The notes under the pieces were generated by a model that was not told the origin of the DNA, did no database searches, and saw only the letters and a list, made by a program, of their open reading frames with translations. The translations under genes and the position numbers were made by a program. Below, one piece after another: positions 1 through 7,602 of a stretch of DNA of 19,334 nt (its first letter is position 1; each line of letters starts with the position of its first letter). Origin of the DNA: [Haemophilus] felis (GTDB lineage Bacteria; Pseudomonadota; Gammaproteobacteria; Enterobacterales; Pasteurellaceae). The stretch lies in NCBI GenBank assembly GCA_002015125.1, contig MUYB01000004.1, positions 24,468 to 43,801 of the forward strand, written 5' to 3'.

Positions 1-312
1 CTAATGCCTGTTATAGCAAGGAAAATCAAGCCTGACAGCTGGGTTTATACAGACACTTATCGTAGTTATGATGCCCTTGATGTGAGCGAATTTCACCACG
101 AACGAATTAACCATTCGGAACTGTTTGCAGTGAAACAAAATCACATCAACGGCATTGAGAATTTTTGGAGTCAAGCTAAGCGGATACTCCGAAAATATAA
201 TGGAATTGACCGAAAAAGTTTCCCTTTATTCTTGAAGGAATGTGAATTTCGGTTTAATTTTGGGACACCCAAAGAGCAACTTAAAACGTTAAGAAAATGG
301 TGTGAAATTTAG
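1..312 (+). CDS. IS1595-family transposase, C-terminal fragment (cut by window edge)
   Basis: The DDE-type transposase of the IS1016 group that moves the element by cutting and joining DNA at its ends. The frame is already open at base 1; the ATG at 4 is internal. The second catalytic Asp lies in YTDTYRSYD and the Glu of the triad is probably in NGIENFW, with the basic, aromatic-rich C-terminus typical of the family (ending TLRKWCEI). The first Asp is missing here but is seen in the partial right-hand copy (ELDESYFGG). The stop is at 310-312, just before the terminal inverted repeat. The whole gene would be roughly 215-220 codons; the identity of the two copies cannot be tested because the visible parts do not overlap. 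Confidence 0.88.
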   Translation, partial: LMPVIARKIKPDSWVYTDTYRSYDALDVSEFHHERINHSELFAVKQNHINGIENFWSQAKRILRKYNGIDRKSFPLFLKECEFRFNFGTPKEQLKTLRKWCEI

Positions 313-313
313 A

Positions 314-332
314 GCTAATCTACTTCAGCCCC
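314..332. repeat. IS terminal inverted repeat, right end
   Basis: GCTAATCTACTTCAGCCCC is the inverse of the left-end repeat GGGGCTGACGTAGATTAGC at 19053-19071, with one mismatch. It follows the transposase stop codon immediately and ends 13 bp before the gntR start codon. Confidence 0.88.
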
Positions 333-345
333 ATTTATTTTATCT

Positions 346-1344
346 ATGAATAAACACAAACGCCCAACTCTACAGGATATCGCTACTCATCTCGGCATTA
401 CTAAAATGACAGTGAGCCGTTATTTGCGTAATCCTGATTCTGTTGCCAAAGAAACGCAGCAACGTATTGCACAAGCCATTGAATTGTTTGGCTATATTCC
501 GAATAAAGCTCCGAATATTTTATCCAATGCAAAAAGTCGTGCGATTGGTGTGTTGGTGCCGTCTTTAACCAATCAGGTGTTTGCTGATGTGATTAAGGGG
601 ATTGAGCAGATTACCGATCCGGCAGGCTATCAGACGATGTTAGCTCACTATGGTTATAGTCTGCAAAAAGAAGAACAGCGGATTGAGTCGTTACTTTCTT
701 ATCATATTGACGGGTTGATTTTGTCGGAAAATCATCACTCGGAACGTACGTTAAAAATGCTTCAAGTAGCCAATATTCCAGTGATTGAAATGATGGATAG
801 TAGTCAGTTAGGCACACAACAAGCGGTGGGATTTGACAATATTTCTGCCGCTCAAGCGATGGTTGAAACAATGATCGCAAGGGGCAAGCAACATATTGTC
901 TATTTTTGTGCCAGAATGGATAAACGCACCAAGCTCAAAATGCAGGGCTATGAGCAGGCAATGCAAAAACACGGTTTCACATCGCATAGTTTAGTGACCG
1001 AAGAACCGTCTTCATTTACTTTGGGTTCGCAACAACTCCGTCAAGCGTTAGATCAATTTCCTGAGCTGGACGGTATTTTCTGCACCAATGATGATTTGGC
1101 GATCGGAGCGTTGTTTGAGTGTCAGCGATTGGGGATCAAAGTGCCTGAACAAATTGCAATTGCTGGCTTTCACGGACACGATGTCGGACAATCGCTCACT
1201 CCGCAACTGGCAACGGTAATTACGCCCCGTTTACAGATTGGGCGAGTAGCCGCCCAAGAGTTGTTACAACGAATTAGCGGTGTACCACAGCAATCTAGCA
1301 TTATCGATCTAGGCTATCAAATTCATTTAGGCGAGAGTATTTAA
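346..1344 (+). CDS. gntR: GntR, LacI-family gluconate repressor
   Basis: A transcriptional repressor that releases DNA when gluconate is present and controls gluconate uptake and phosphorylation. The 332-residue protein has the LacI-type layout: an N-terminal helix-turn-helix at about residues 7-55 (LQDIATHLGITKMTVSRYL, then GYIPN hinge-helix region) and a periplasmic-binding-protein-like ligand domain. It closely resembles E. coli GntR along its whole length (SRAIGVLVPSLTNQVFADV, GYQTMLAHYGY, FCTNDDLAIGA, AGFHGHD), as does its length of 331-332. Matching operators lie before gntK and the gluconate permease. The coding region is intact, but the IS ends at 332 and only 13 AT-rich bases separate it from the ATG. 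No Shine-Dalgarno is visible, so the native leader and promoter were probably displaced. The 3' end overlaps the convergent gntK by 18 bp. Confidence 0.95.
   Translation: MNKHKRPTLQDIATHLGITKMTVSRYLRNPDSVAKETQQRIAQAIELFGYIPNKAPNILSNAKSRAIGVLVPSLTNQVFADVIKGIEQITDPAGYQTMLAHYGYSLQKEEQRIESLLSYHIDGLILSENHHSERTLKMLQVANIPVIEMMDSSQLGTQQAVGFDNISAAQAMVETMIARGKQHIVYFCARMDKRTKLKMQGYEQAMQKHGFTSHSLVTEEPSSFTLGSQQLRQALDQFPELDGIFCTNDDLAIGALFECQRLGIKVPEQIAIAGFHGHDVGQSLTPQLATVITPRLQIGRVAAQELLQRISGVPQQSSIIDLGYQIHLGESI
819..827 (+). repeat. DNA uptake signal core (ACAAGCGGT) inside gntR
   Basis: The nine-base core of the Actinobacillus pleuropneumoniae-type uptake signal sequence, read here as coding for Gln-Ala-Val. 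It supports assignment to that branch of Pasteurellaceae. Confidence 0.7.
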
Positions 1345-1854
1345 TTTCGCTTGAATCGCTTTAACACAAAGCGAAACCACTTCTTCAAAGCAATGGTCGA
1401 TGTCAATAAAAGTCACATCATTTTCTTCTGCCGTTGGTATTTCCAAGGTATCAAATTGGCTTTTTAGCATTTCGGCTTTCATAAAATGCCCCTTGCGGGC
1501 TTTCATTCGCTCCAATACCAATTCAAAGGAACCATTTAGGAATAAGAAATGGATATTTTGATTGCCTTGGCGAATCTGATCTCGATATTTTTTCTTTAAT
1601 GCAGAGCAAACGATGATCCCCGTTTCGCTTTTGCTCTCCAAGCTAAAAGCCGCATCATTGATCCGTTCTAACCAAGGGGTACGATCTTGATCATTAAGTG
1701 GAAAACCCGATGCCATTTTCACAATGTTCGCCCTAGGGTGTAAATCATCGCCATCAATTAGTTTTAGCCCTAATTGTTGGGCAACCGCTGTGCCGACAGA
1801 TGTTTTCCCTGTACTAGACACGCCCATTAAAATAAACGCTTTTCCTTTTAACAT
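1327..1854 (-). CDS. gntK: GntK, gluconate kinase
   Basis: Phosphorylates D-gluconate to 6-phosphogluconate with ATP in the cytoplasm, feeding the pentose phosphate or Entner-Doudoroff routes. The protein has 175 residues, the same as E. coli GntK. A P-loop GVSSTGKTSVG lies near the N-terminus, followed by DGDDLHP, CSALKKKYRD and RKGHFM, all typical of the gluconokinase family. The frame is open 40 codons further upstream, but the ATG at 1854 is chosen because it gives the family length and follows GGGG at 7-8 nt spacing, and because the upstream extension (rich in Phe, Asn, Lys) is unlike the family. A GntR box lies 11 bp before the start. The gene is divergent from the permease gene and tail-to-tail with gntR, with an 18-bp 3' overlap and no terminator between them. 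Confidence 0.95.
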   Translation of the reverse strand: MLKGKAFILMGVSSTGKTSVGTAVAQQLGLKLIDGDDLHPRANIVKMASGFPLNDQDRTPWLERINDAAFSLESKSETGIIVCSALKKKYRDQIRQGNQNIHFLFLNGSFELVLERMKARKGHFMKAEMLKSQFDTLEIPTAEENDVTFIDIDHCFEEVVSLCVKAIQAKLNTLA

Positions 1855-1864
1855 ATCACCCCAC

Positions 1865-1880
1865 AAGTTACCGATAACAA
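1865..1880. promoter_or_regulatory. GntR operator in front of gntK
   Basis: AAGTTACCGATAACAA, an imperfect palindrome close to the GntR/IdnR box of enteric bacteria (as I recall it, ATGTTACCGGTAACAT). It lies 11 bp upstream of the gntK start, where bound repressor could block transcription. An almost identical site stands before the permease gene. Confidence 0.8.
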
Positions 1881-1935
1881 TCTTTAGACGGATAATGTAG
1901 CACTTTTTCTCTTGGTTCGCGTTGATTTTCTGCAA

Positions 1936-1957
1936 AAATTTGAAGAAGTTCACAAAA
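1936..1957. promoter_or_regulatory. CRP-like site between gntK and the permease gene
   Basis: Half sites TTTGA and TCACA separated by 6 bp (1939-1954) with A-rich flanks; one mismatch from the consensus TGTGA-N6-TCACA. Its place midway between two divergent gluconate genes fits catabolite control as known for E. coli gnt genes. Activation of either side is inferred. Confidence 0.5.
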
Positions 1958-1985
1958 TTAAAATAAAAACCCACAAATTATTTAC

Positions 1986-2001
1986 ATCTTACCGATTTGT
2001 A
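1986..2001. promoter_or_regulatory. Possible secondary GntR box
   Basis: The sequence shares the 8-base block TTACCGAT with the two clear GntR boxes, in the same register and 19 bp before the next one, but the right half-site is poor. It may be a weak accessory operator. Confidence 0.35.
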
Positions 2002-2004
2002 GTT

Positions 2005-2020
2005 AAGTTACCGATAACAT
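2005..2020. promoter_or_regulatory. GntR operator in front of the gluconate permease gene
   Basis: AAGTTACCGATAACAT, differing in a single terminal base from the box before gntK and close to the enteric GntR consensus. It lies 27 bp upstream of the permease start codon, ahead of its AGGAG ribosome binding site at 2036-2040. Confidence 0.82.
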
Positions 2021-2047
2021 TTTATGTAAGCACATAGGAGATAAGCT

Positions 2048-3397
2048 ATGCAAATTTTAATAATGGTAGTGGCGATTATTCTGCTGCTGGTAATGATTAT
2101 GAAATTTCGGGTTCACGCATTCGTGGCGTTGATTACCGTGAGTCTATTAACGGCATTAGCATCAGGCATTGCGGTGGATAAAATTCTGCCGACAATGCTT
2201 AGCGGATTTGGTGGCACATTGGCATCGGTGGCGTTATTAGTCGGCTTAGGGGCAATGATTGGGCGTTTGCTTGAAATTACAGGCGGAGCCAAAGTGTTAG
2301 CTGATACGCTCATCAACAAATTTGGGGCGGAGAAAGCCCCGTTTGCCCTTGGCGTGGCTTCTCTGTTATTTGGTTTCCCGATTTTCTTTGATGCCAGTTT
2401 GGTGGTAATGCTACCGATTATCTTCAGTGTCGCAAAACAGTTTGGCGGCTCCGTGTTACGCTATGCCTTGCCGTCAGCAGGGGCGTTTGCGGTAATGCAC
2501 GCCTTTTTACCACCACACCCTGGTCCAGTTGCTTCAGGTGATTTGCTTGGCGTGAATATGGGCTTGCTGGTGATTGTGGGGTTAGCCTGTGCGATTCCGA
2601 CTTGGTATATCGGTACTTATCTTTTCAGCAAATGGATCAGCAGTAAAATTCACGTCGATTTGCCAAAGGCGTTCTTAAATGCCTTGTCAGTCAATGAAGT
2701 TGCAGTACAAAATCCGCCAAGTTTTGGTAAAGTGATTACCGTGTTACTGCTCCCTATCATCTTAATTTTATTTGACACAGGGTTGAACACGCTAAGCGTT
2801 GCCAAAGTGGTTGATGGCTCTGAACTTTGGGTACAAAGTTTACGCTTAATTGGCAAAACACCGATTGCCTTGTTGATTACCTTGGTAGTCGCCATTTTAT
2901 TGTTGCGTGATAACCGTAGCTACGCACAAATTGAGAGCATTTGTAACAACGCATTAGCCCCGATCTGCTCTATCGTCTTAGTAACGGGGGCAGGTGGAAT
3001 GTTTGGTGGCGTGTTAAGAGCCAGTGGCATTGGCGATGTCTTGTCTAGTTTATTATCTGATACAGGAATGCCGATTATTGTTGCTGCCTTCATTATTGCT
3101 ACGATTTTCCGTGTGGCACAAGGTTCTGCAACAGTCGCATTAACTACAACGGCAGCTCTGATTGCCCCGTTAGTTGCCAATAACCCTGAACTTAGCCAAT
3201 TCGATCTCTGCTTTATCGTGATTGCGATTGCATCAGGGGCAACCGTATTATCTCACGTGAATGATTCAGGTTTCTGGCTTGTCAGTCGTTTCTTAGAAAT
3301 GGACGAAAAAACGACCCTAAAAACGTGGACAGCCTTAGAAACATCGATTGGTATAGTGAGCTTTGTGATAGTGTTGATTGGTAGCTTTATTTTCTAA
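2048..3397 (+). CDS. gntP: Gluconate permease, GntP family
   Basis: A proton-coupled inner-membrane importer of gluconate. The protein has 449 residues, slightly longer than the 438-447 usual for GntT/GntP/GntU, and is almost wholly hydrophobic, with a dozen or so predicted membrane spans. Family signatures include GLGAMIGRLLEITGGA, FGFPIFFDASLVVMLP, FLPPHPGPVA, RVAQGSATVALTTTAA and HVNDSGFW near the C-terminus. The start is supported by AGGAG seven bases upstream. It diverges from gntK behind a GntR box, and a strong terminator follows its stop, so it forms a one-gene unit regulated together with gntK. Other GntP-family members carry related sugar acids, but the GntR boxes and gntK make gluconate the likely substrate. 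Confidence 0.92.
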   Translation: MQILIMVVAIILLLVMIMKFRVHAFVALITVSLLTALASGIAVDKILPTMLSGFGGTLASVALLVGLGAMIGRLLEITGGAKVLADTLINKFGAEKAPFALGVASLLFGFPIFFDASLVVMLPIIFSVAKQFGGSVLRYALPSAGAFAVMHAFLPPHPGPVASGDLLGVNMGLLVIVGLACAIPTWYIGTYLFSKWISSKIHVDLPKAFLNALSVNEVAVQNPPSFGKVITVLLLPIILILFDTGLNTLSVAKVVDGSELWVQSLRLIGKTPIALLITLVVAILLLRDNRSYAQIESICNNALAPICSIVLVTGAGGMFGGVLRASGIGDVLSSLLSDTGMPIIVAAFIIATIFRVAQGSATVALTTTAALIAPLVANNPELSQFDLCFIVIAIASGATVLSHVNDSGFWLVSRFLEMDEKTTLKTWTALETSIGIVSFVIVLIGSFIF

Positions 3398-3412
3398 TTT
3401 GTTCTATTCACA

Positions 3413-3447
3413 AATAATCCGCAAGTAACGCTTAGCGGATTATTTTT
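3413..3447 (+). terminator. Rho-independent terminator after the gluconate permease
   Basis: A perfect 10-bp stem AATAATCCGC / GCGGATTATT (3413-3422 and 3435-3444) with a 12-nt loop, followed by a T-run, 16 bp after the stop codon. The A-rich left arm might also allow function for cutC transcription from the other side. Confidence 0.85.
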
Positions 3448-3542
3448 ATTGGTGTAATGGACATACGGTTACCTATTAAAGAAAAGTAAGTTAGCCCAAA
3501 TCCACATTATATGTAGCGTTAAATTTTTCTTTCCTTGAATAT

Positions 3543-4286
3543 CTATTTAGTATTCATTGAATTAAAAAGCTGTTTTATGGCTTCGATTTGTTTGGTATCG
3601 CAGGTCCAAATTTTGTTATCATCTTCCGCATGATTTCCCATTACTGCACTATTTTCGCTAGCCATTTGACTTTGACGATACGTTTTCGCTGATAGATGCA
3701 ACTCATCAACTTTCGTTAACTCAGCGAGTGCTTTTGCATGATGAAGATTAATACCTGCCCCTGCCATAATATTAATTCGTCCTTGTGCTTGTTGTACTAG
3801 CTTATGAAGTGTTTCTTTTCCTTCAAACGCAGAACGTTGTTGACCAGAACTCAACACGCGTTCACAACCCAATTCGATAAGTTGCTCTAACGCTATATAA
3901 GGATCTGCACAGAGATCAAAAGCACGATGAAAGGTTATCCCCATCCCCATTGCTGCCTTGACTAAACGTTGACAACAGGTTACATCAATTGTTGCCTGTG
4001 GCGTTAAAGCCCCAATAACCACCCCTTGTGCACCAAGCTGTTTTGCCATATAAATATCTTGCTCCATCATTTCAACCTCAAGATCACTAAACAGAAAATC
4101 GCCAGCACGAGGACGAATCATGACATAACAAGGAATATCACATAAATTGACGGCCACTTTAATCAAACTATAAGGTGGCGTAACCCCACCTAAAGCCAAA
4201 CAGCCACACAGTTCTAAACGATCTGCCCCTGCATATTGAGCAAGTAAAGCAGATTCAATATTATCGACACAAATTTCAATTTTCAT
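3543..4286 (-). CDS. cutC: CutC-family protein
   Basis: A TIM-barrel protein of the CutC family, historically linked to copper homeostasis; the biochemical activity is not settled. The chosen product has 247 residues, the family length. Visible family motifs are GADRLELC near residue 25, LGGVTPPYSLI, VMIRPRAGDF, GVVIGALTP, TFHRAFD, LSSGQQRSAFEG and IMAGAGI. The ATG at 4286 (MKIEICVDN) is preferred over the upstream ATG at 4307: it matches where CutC proteins begin and has a weak GAAG element before it, while the upstream one has none. The gene stands alone, 87 bp from yobD and converging on the gluconate permease. Base composition is lower in G+C than in the trp genes. Confidence 0.9.
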   Translation of the reverse strand: MKIEICVDNIESALLAQYAGADRLELCGCLALGGVTPPYSLIKVAVNLCDIPCYVMIRPRAGDFLFSDLEVEMMEQDIYMAKQLGAQGVVIGALTPQATIDVTCCQRLVKAAMGMGITFHRAFDLCADPYIALEQLIELGCERVLSSGQQRSAFEGKETLHKLVQQAQGRINIMAGAGINLHHAKALAELTKVDELHLSAKTYRQSQMASENSAVMGNHAEDDNKIWTCDTKQIEAIKQLFNSMNTK

Positions 4287-4373
4287 TTCTTCACTAAAAA
4301 CATTCAATGATTGATTTGTATTAAACCAAGAAACAATTCAAAAATAACAAAGGCATGCTTCGATGTTTGAAAA

Positions 4374-4829
4374 TCATTTATAATCTCCGAAGAAATTCAC
4401 CACATTGTCAAGATCTTGTGCTTGTTCAATTCTCACCAGTAAACGTCTGCCATTATGCAGATCGATCACTAAAATTTGCCCTTCTGCCACATTGAGTTGG
4501 CGAATTTGTTGATAGTCAAAAAACAGATTGCCAAAGAAAAAACCGTGGGCTTTGAGCAAAAGACGAGGTGTACGAATAAACGCAATATATACCGCCAACA
4601 AAATGCAGAATACCAATAAAAACAAGGTCAGGGGCCTGATGCCTGCTTGCACACCTTGGGCGATGGTTAGCACAATCAACCCAATAGAAATCCACATATC
4701 CACGCCGCCTTGACGTTTTAACACCACCGCTAATTGGGTTTTGCCGTGGTGTCTATCCATAATCACTTGATCGTAAATGGCATAGGCAAACGCCAAGAGA
4801 ATGCCGAGAAGAAGAATAATGTTTGTCAT
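4374..4829 (-). CDS. yobD: YobD, UPF0266/DUF986 membrane protein
   Basis: A small inner-membrane protein of unknown function, 151 residues against 152 in E. coli. Three hydrophobic segments are apparent (about residues 3-20, 45-60 and 67-86), then a soluble C-terminal part (LLLKAHGFFFGNLFFDYQQI, NGRRLLVRIE). I identify it from overall resemblance to E. coli YobD and from its position: it lies directly downstream of manXYZ, as in E. coli, which suggests a tie to that transporter, perhaps accessory. A terminator hairpin ends 22 bases before its start and no clear Shine-Dalgarno is visible, so expression may depend on read-through from manZ or a weak promoter of its own. Confidence 0.85.
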   Translation of the reverse strand: MTNIILLLGILLAFAYAIYDQVIMDRHHGKTQLAVVLKRQGGVDMWISIGLIVLTIAQGVQAGIRPLTLFLLVFCILLAVYIAFIRTPRLLLKAHGFFFGNLFFDYQQIRQLNVAEGQILVIDLHNGRRLLVRIEQAQDLDNVVNFFGDYK

Positions 4830-4847
4830 TTGAAAATGTTAGAAAGA

Positions 4848-4877
4848 AAAAGACCGCTTGTATTTTAACAAGCGGTC
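4848..4877 (-). terminator. Terminator made of two inverted uptake signals between manZ and yobD
   Basis: A perfect 10-bp stem GACCGCTTGT / ACAAGCGGTC (4852-4861 and 4868-4877) with a 6-nt loop. On the minus strand it is followed directly by TTTTTCTTTC, so it ends manXYZ transcripts. Each arm is a full copy of the Actinobacillus-type uptake signal ACAAGCGGTC; such paired signals commonly act as terminators in this family. Confidence 0.88.
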
Positions 4878-4903
4878 AATTTTATGCAAAATGTTACTGC
4901 TGA

Positions 4904-5743
4904 TTAAGCTAATACACCTGTTGCCGCACCAAGAATACCAATCGCAAAGAAGCCTGCGATAATCCAAAGGGCATTTACACGGTTACGTAATAACCACATA
5001 CAAGCAAAGGTCAGCAACAATGGCAATAAGCCTGGCATTAAGCTGTCTAGAATCTCCTGAACAGTCGTAGCCTTGATTGAACCATCTTGCATTTGGATAG
5101 TAGTTGCCACTAAAGGAACATTAATGCTTGTCCATTTTTGGATTAACACCCCCATAATGAATAAGCCTAAAATCGATGCACCTTCTGTGAGTTTTTGCAG
5201 TAAGCCGCCACTCATATCTTGTACTACGTCCAAGCCTTTTTTGTAGCCGTAGGTCACACCGAAATAACGTGTTCCTAAACGTACTAGGTTGAACAACACG
5301 AAGAAAAGAATCGGACCTAAAATGCTCCCTGACATAGCAAAACTTGCACCAAGTGCTGCAAAAATGGGTCTTGCTGTTGCCCAGTAAATTGGGTCGCCCA
5401 CGCCAGCCAATGGCCCCATTAAGCCTACTTTAATCCCATTGATTGCTGCATCGTCAATCTCTTTACCGTTCGCACGCTCTTCTTCCATCGCAATGGTCAC
5501 GCCAAGCACAGGAGCAGCAACGAATGGCTGCGTGTTGAAAAATTCTAAGTGGCGTTTGATTGCATCTTTACGCTCTTGCGAATTTGGGTCTGGATATAAC
5601 CGCTTGATCACGGGCACCATGGAATAAGCGAAGCCTAACGCCTGCATACGTTCAAAGTTCCAAGAACCTTGGAAGAGATTTGAACGGCGAACCACCGCAT
5701 TTAAATCACTTTGCGTTACTTTTTTGATTTCAGTTGTCATCAT
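4904..5743 (-). CDS. manZ: ManZ, mannose-type PTS enzyme IID
   Basis: The IID membrane subunit that together with ManY forms the channel for mannose, glucose and related hexoses. The 279 residues align closely with E. coli ManZ: RRSNLFQGSWNFERMQALGF, RHLEFFNTQPFVAAP, IAMEEERANG, GLMGPLAGVGDPIYW, LTEGASILGLF and the C-terminal LMPGLLPLLLTFACMWLLR membrane region. Two ATG codons are adjacent (5743 and 5740); AAGGA lies 4 bases before the first and 7 before the second, so the second may be the real start. The gene begins 7 bp after manY and is followed by a terminator, marking the end of the main operon. Confidence 0.96.
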   Translation of the reverse strand: MMTTEIKKVTQSDLNAVVRRSNLFQGSWNFERMQALGFAYSMVPVIKRLYPDPNSQERKDAIKRHLEFFNTQPFVAAPVLGVTIAMEEERANGKEIDDAAINGIKVGLMGPLAGVGDPIYWATARPIFAALGASFAMSGSILGPILFFVLFNLVRLGTRYFGVTYGYKKGLDVVQDMSGGLLQKLTEGASILGLFIMGVLIQKWTSINVPLVATTIQMQDGSIKATTVQEILDSLMPGLLPLLLTFACMWLLRNRVNALWIIAGFFAIGILGAATGVLA

Positions 5744-5750
5744 CTTTTCC

Positions 5751-6548
5751 TTAGTCTAAACGGTTATCAAGATCATTAGTGGCTTGTACTTGCACCACTT
5801 GTTTGCTTTGGTTGTATTTCGGGTGAAGTTGAATATATACAATGGCTAAAATTAAGCCTAATCCACCTAAAGCAACAAGGTTAAAACTAGTGAAACCTGC
5901 AATAATGAAACCTGCATAGAAGAATGGCATTAAGTGCCCTGCTCTAATCATATTAACAACCATTGCATAACCTACAATAGCAATAAATCCACCTGCAATT
6001 TTCAGACCTGTTGTTATCACAGGGTGGATTGAATCAAGCATTGCTTGTACACTATCTGTACCAGCAGTTAAAGCAACAATCAACGCAGGGATCGCAATAC
6101 GCATCGCTTGGAGTAGTAAAGCTGAACGGTGAATCCAGTCTAATTTATTCAGATCACCACTTTCTACCACTTTGTCTGCAGCGTGTTGGAAACCCACGGT
6201 AATTGCACGTACCACATAAGTTAATACTTGACCTGCAATAGCAAGCGGAATCGCAATACCGATAGCTGTTGTGACATCCTGTTTATTCACAATCACCAAA
6301 ATGGTGGAAACCACAGACGCCAATGCCGCATCAGGAGCAAGGGCTGCACCGATGTTCATCCAGCCAAGGGCTAAAAGCTCTAAAGCCCCACCAACCATCA
6401 CACCTGTTTCTAGATCACCAAGTACTAGACCAATCAAGGTACAAGCAATCAATGGACGGTGAGTTTGCCATTCATCAAGGATCGAGCCCATACCTGAAAT
6501 ACAGGCAACGATGAAGACCAGAACGATTTGTAACGTAGAAAGTTCCAT
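5751..6548 (-). CDS. manY: ManY, mannose-type PTS enzyme IIC
   Basis: The IIC membrane subunit of the mannose-family phosphotransferase system. At 265 residues it is the same length as E. coli ManY (about 266) and very similar: MELSTLQIVLVFIVACISGMGSILDEW at the N-terminus, HRPLIACTLIGLVLGD, ALGWMNIGAALAPDAALASVVST, TVGFQHAADK, and the NDLDNRLD tail. The AAGGAAA ribosome binding site sits about 6 bases before the start. It lies 10 bp after manX and 7 bp before manZ, consistent with cotranscription and joint assembly. Confidence 0.96.
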   Translation of the reverse strand: MELSTLQIVLVFIVACISGMGSILDEWQTHRPLIACTLIGLVLGDLETGVMVGGALELLALGWMNIGAALAPDAALASVVSTILVIVNKQDVTTAIGIAIPLAIAGQVLTYVVRAITVGFQHAADKVVESGDLNKLDWIHRSALLLQAMRIAIPALIVALTAGTDSVQAMLDSIHPVITTGLKIAGGFIAIVGYAMVVNMIRAGHLMPFFYAGFIIAGFTSFNLVALGGLGLILAIVYIQLHPKYNQSKQVVQVQATNDLDNRLD

Positions 6549-6558
6549 ACGAGTTTCC

Positions 6559-7536
6559 TTAAATTAAGTTATTTTTCTTTAACAAATCCATCATATATTG
6601 ACGGCTGTCGTTTGATACTTTACGCACATCAAGCTCAATGTTATTCGCATCTAACGCTTTGAATGCCGCAATGTCTTTATCATCCACTGACACGGCACTG
6701 GTGATCATTTTCTTGCCGTCTTTGTACGCCATACCGCCGACGTTGATCGACTTAAATTCCACGCCCGCTTCCATTAAACGCACCACATCCGTTGGGTTGG
6801 TAAATAGCAACATCATCCGCTCGCCAGCATATTCAGGGTTGTTATACACACGGATCATTTTTTCCACATTGACCACGTGAGCAGTCACGCCCGGAGGAGC
6901 AACGCTTTTCAGCATTGTTGAACGCACGCTATCTTTGGCAACATCATCGTTTACCACCACAATGCGAGTCACACGGCTCTCTTTGGTCCAACGGGTTGCC
7001 ACTTGACCGTGGATTAAACGGTCGTCAATACGGGCTAAACCGATTTCCAAGTGCCCTACGCCATTGGCTTGTACTACCGCGGGTTCAGCAGGCTTAGCCA
7101 CTTGAACCACTGCTGGAGCAGTTTGTTGCTCAGGCTCTTGGTAACGCAATGCACGTACGCCACCACGACCTGTTTCAAGAGCGACCTCCACCAACTCTTC
7201 GAGAGACGGATTGTCATCACGAGCCATAAAGGTTTCAACCAACATTGGTACGTTCACACCTGTCACAATGTCCATATTGGTCTGCTCGCCAATCACACGG
7301 TTCGCCGCATTAAACGGACTACCGCCCCAAGTGTCCACCAAAAATAGTACCTGATCGCAATGGGCAAGATCGGTGCTTAATTTTTGTTGATATTTACCCA
7401 TAATGGTTTCTGCGTTTTCGCCTGGCACAAAGTCGATGTATGCCACATCGCTCTGTTCGCCGATTAACATCTCAGTGGTTCTGAGAAGTTGCTCCGCCGC
7501 CACACCGTGGGTTGCAATGATAATTGCAATGCTCAT
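6559..7536 (-). CDS. manX: ManX, mannose-type PTS enzyme IIAB
   Basis: The cytoplasmic fused phosphocarrier that accepts phosphate from HPr and passes it to the sugar held by ManYZ. The 325-residue product has a IIA domain (1-130) with the phosphorylated His at residue 10 (MSIAIIIATHG) and the LFLVDTWGGSPFNAA core. An Ala/Pro/Gln/Val-rich linker of about 30 residues follows, then a IIB domain (about 162-325) with its phosphorylated His at residue 176 in RIDDRLIHGQV. The frame is open 15 codons further up, but the ATG at 7536 matches E. coli ManX exactly and follows GAGGAAACACAA. It is first in the manXYZ operon, behind a promoter with a CRP site. Confidence 0.96.
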   Translation of the reverse strand: MSIAIIIATHGVAAEQLLRTTEMLIGEQSDVAYIDFVPGENAETIMGKYQQKLSTDLAHCDQVLFLVDTWGGSPFNAANRVIGEQTNMDIVTGVNVPMLVETFMARDDNPSLEELVEVALETGRGGVRALRYQEPEQQTAPAVVQVAKPAEPAVVQANGVGHLEIGLARIDDRLIHGQVATRWTKESRVTRIVVVNDDVAKDSVRSTMLKSVAPPGVTAHVVNVEKMIRVYNNPEYAGERMMLLFTNPTDVVRLMEAGVEFKSINVGGMAYKDGKKMITSAVSVDDKDIAAFKALDANNIELDVRKVSNDSRQYMMDLLKKNNLI

Positions 7537-7602
7537 TTGTGTTTCCTCAATAATAAAATGAAACGGTAAAATTATTTTCAAATAGAGTGAAAATGGGCGT
7601 GA

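Larger units (their letters stand above)
1..332 (+). mobile_element. 3' part of an IS1595-family (IS1016-like) insertion sequence
   Basis: The right part of an insertion sequence: the C-terminal transposase reading frame, then a terminal inverted repeat ending CAGCCCC at 332. The inverted repeat matches the left end of the second copy at 19053-19071 in 18 of 19 positions, which fixes this boundary. The element's left part lies outside the window. From what is known of IS1016, only about 100 bp of transposase sequence separates what is seen here from what is seen in the right-hand copy. The 8 bp next to this end (ATTTATTT) and next to the right-hand copy (AAAAATAA) differ, so the two partial copies do not look like one insertion with a normal target duplication. 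Confidence 0.9.

Noticed and set aside
611..880. Long minus-strand frame within gntR, and similar opposite-strand frames in the permease, man, trp and tre genes
   Set aside because: They lie inside well-recognised genes in other frames, show no recognisable protein and have no convincing start sites.
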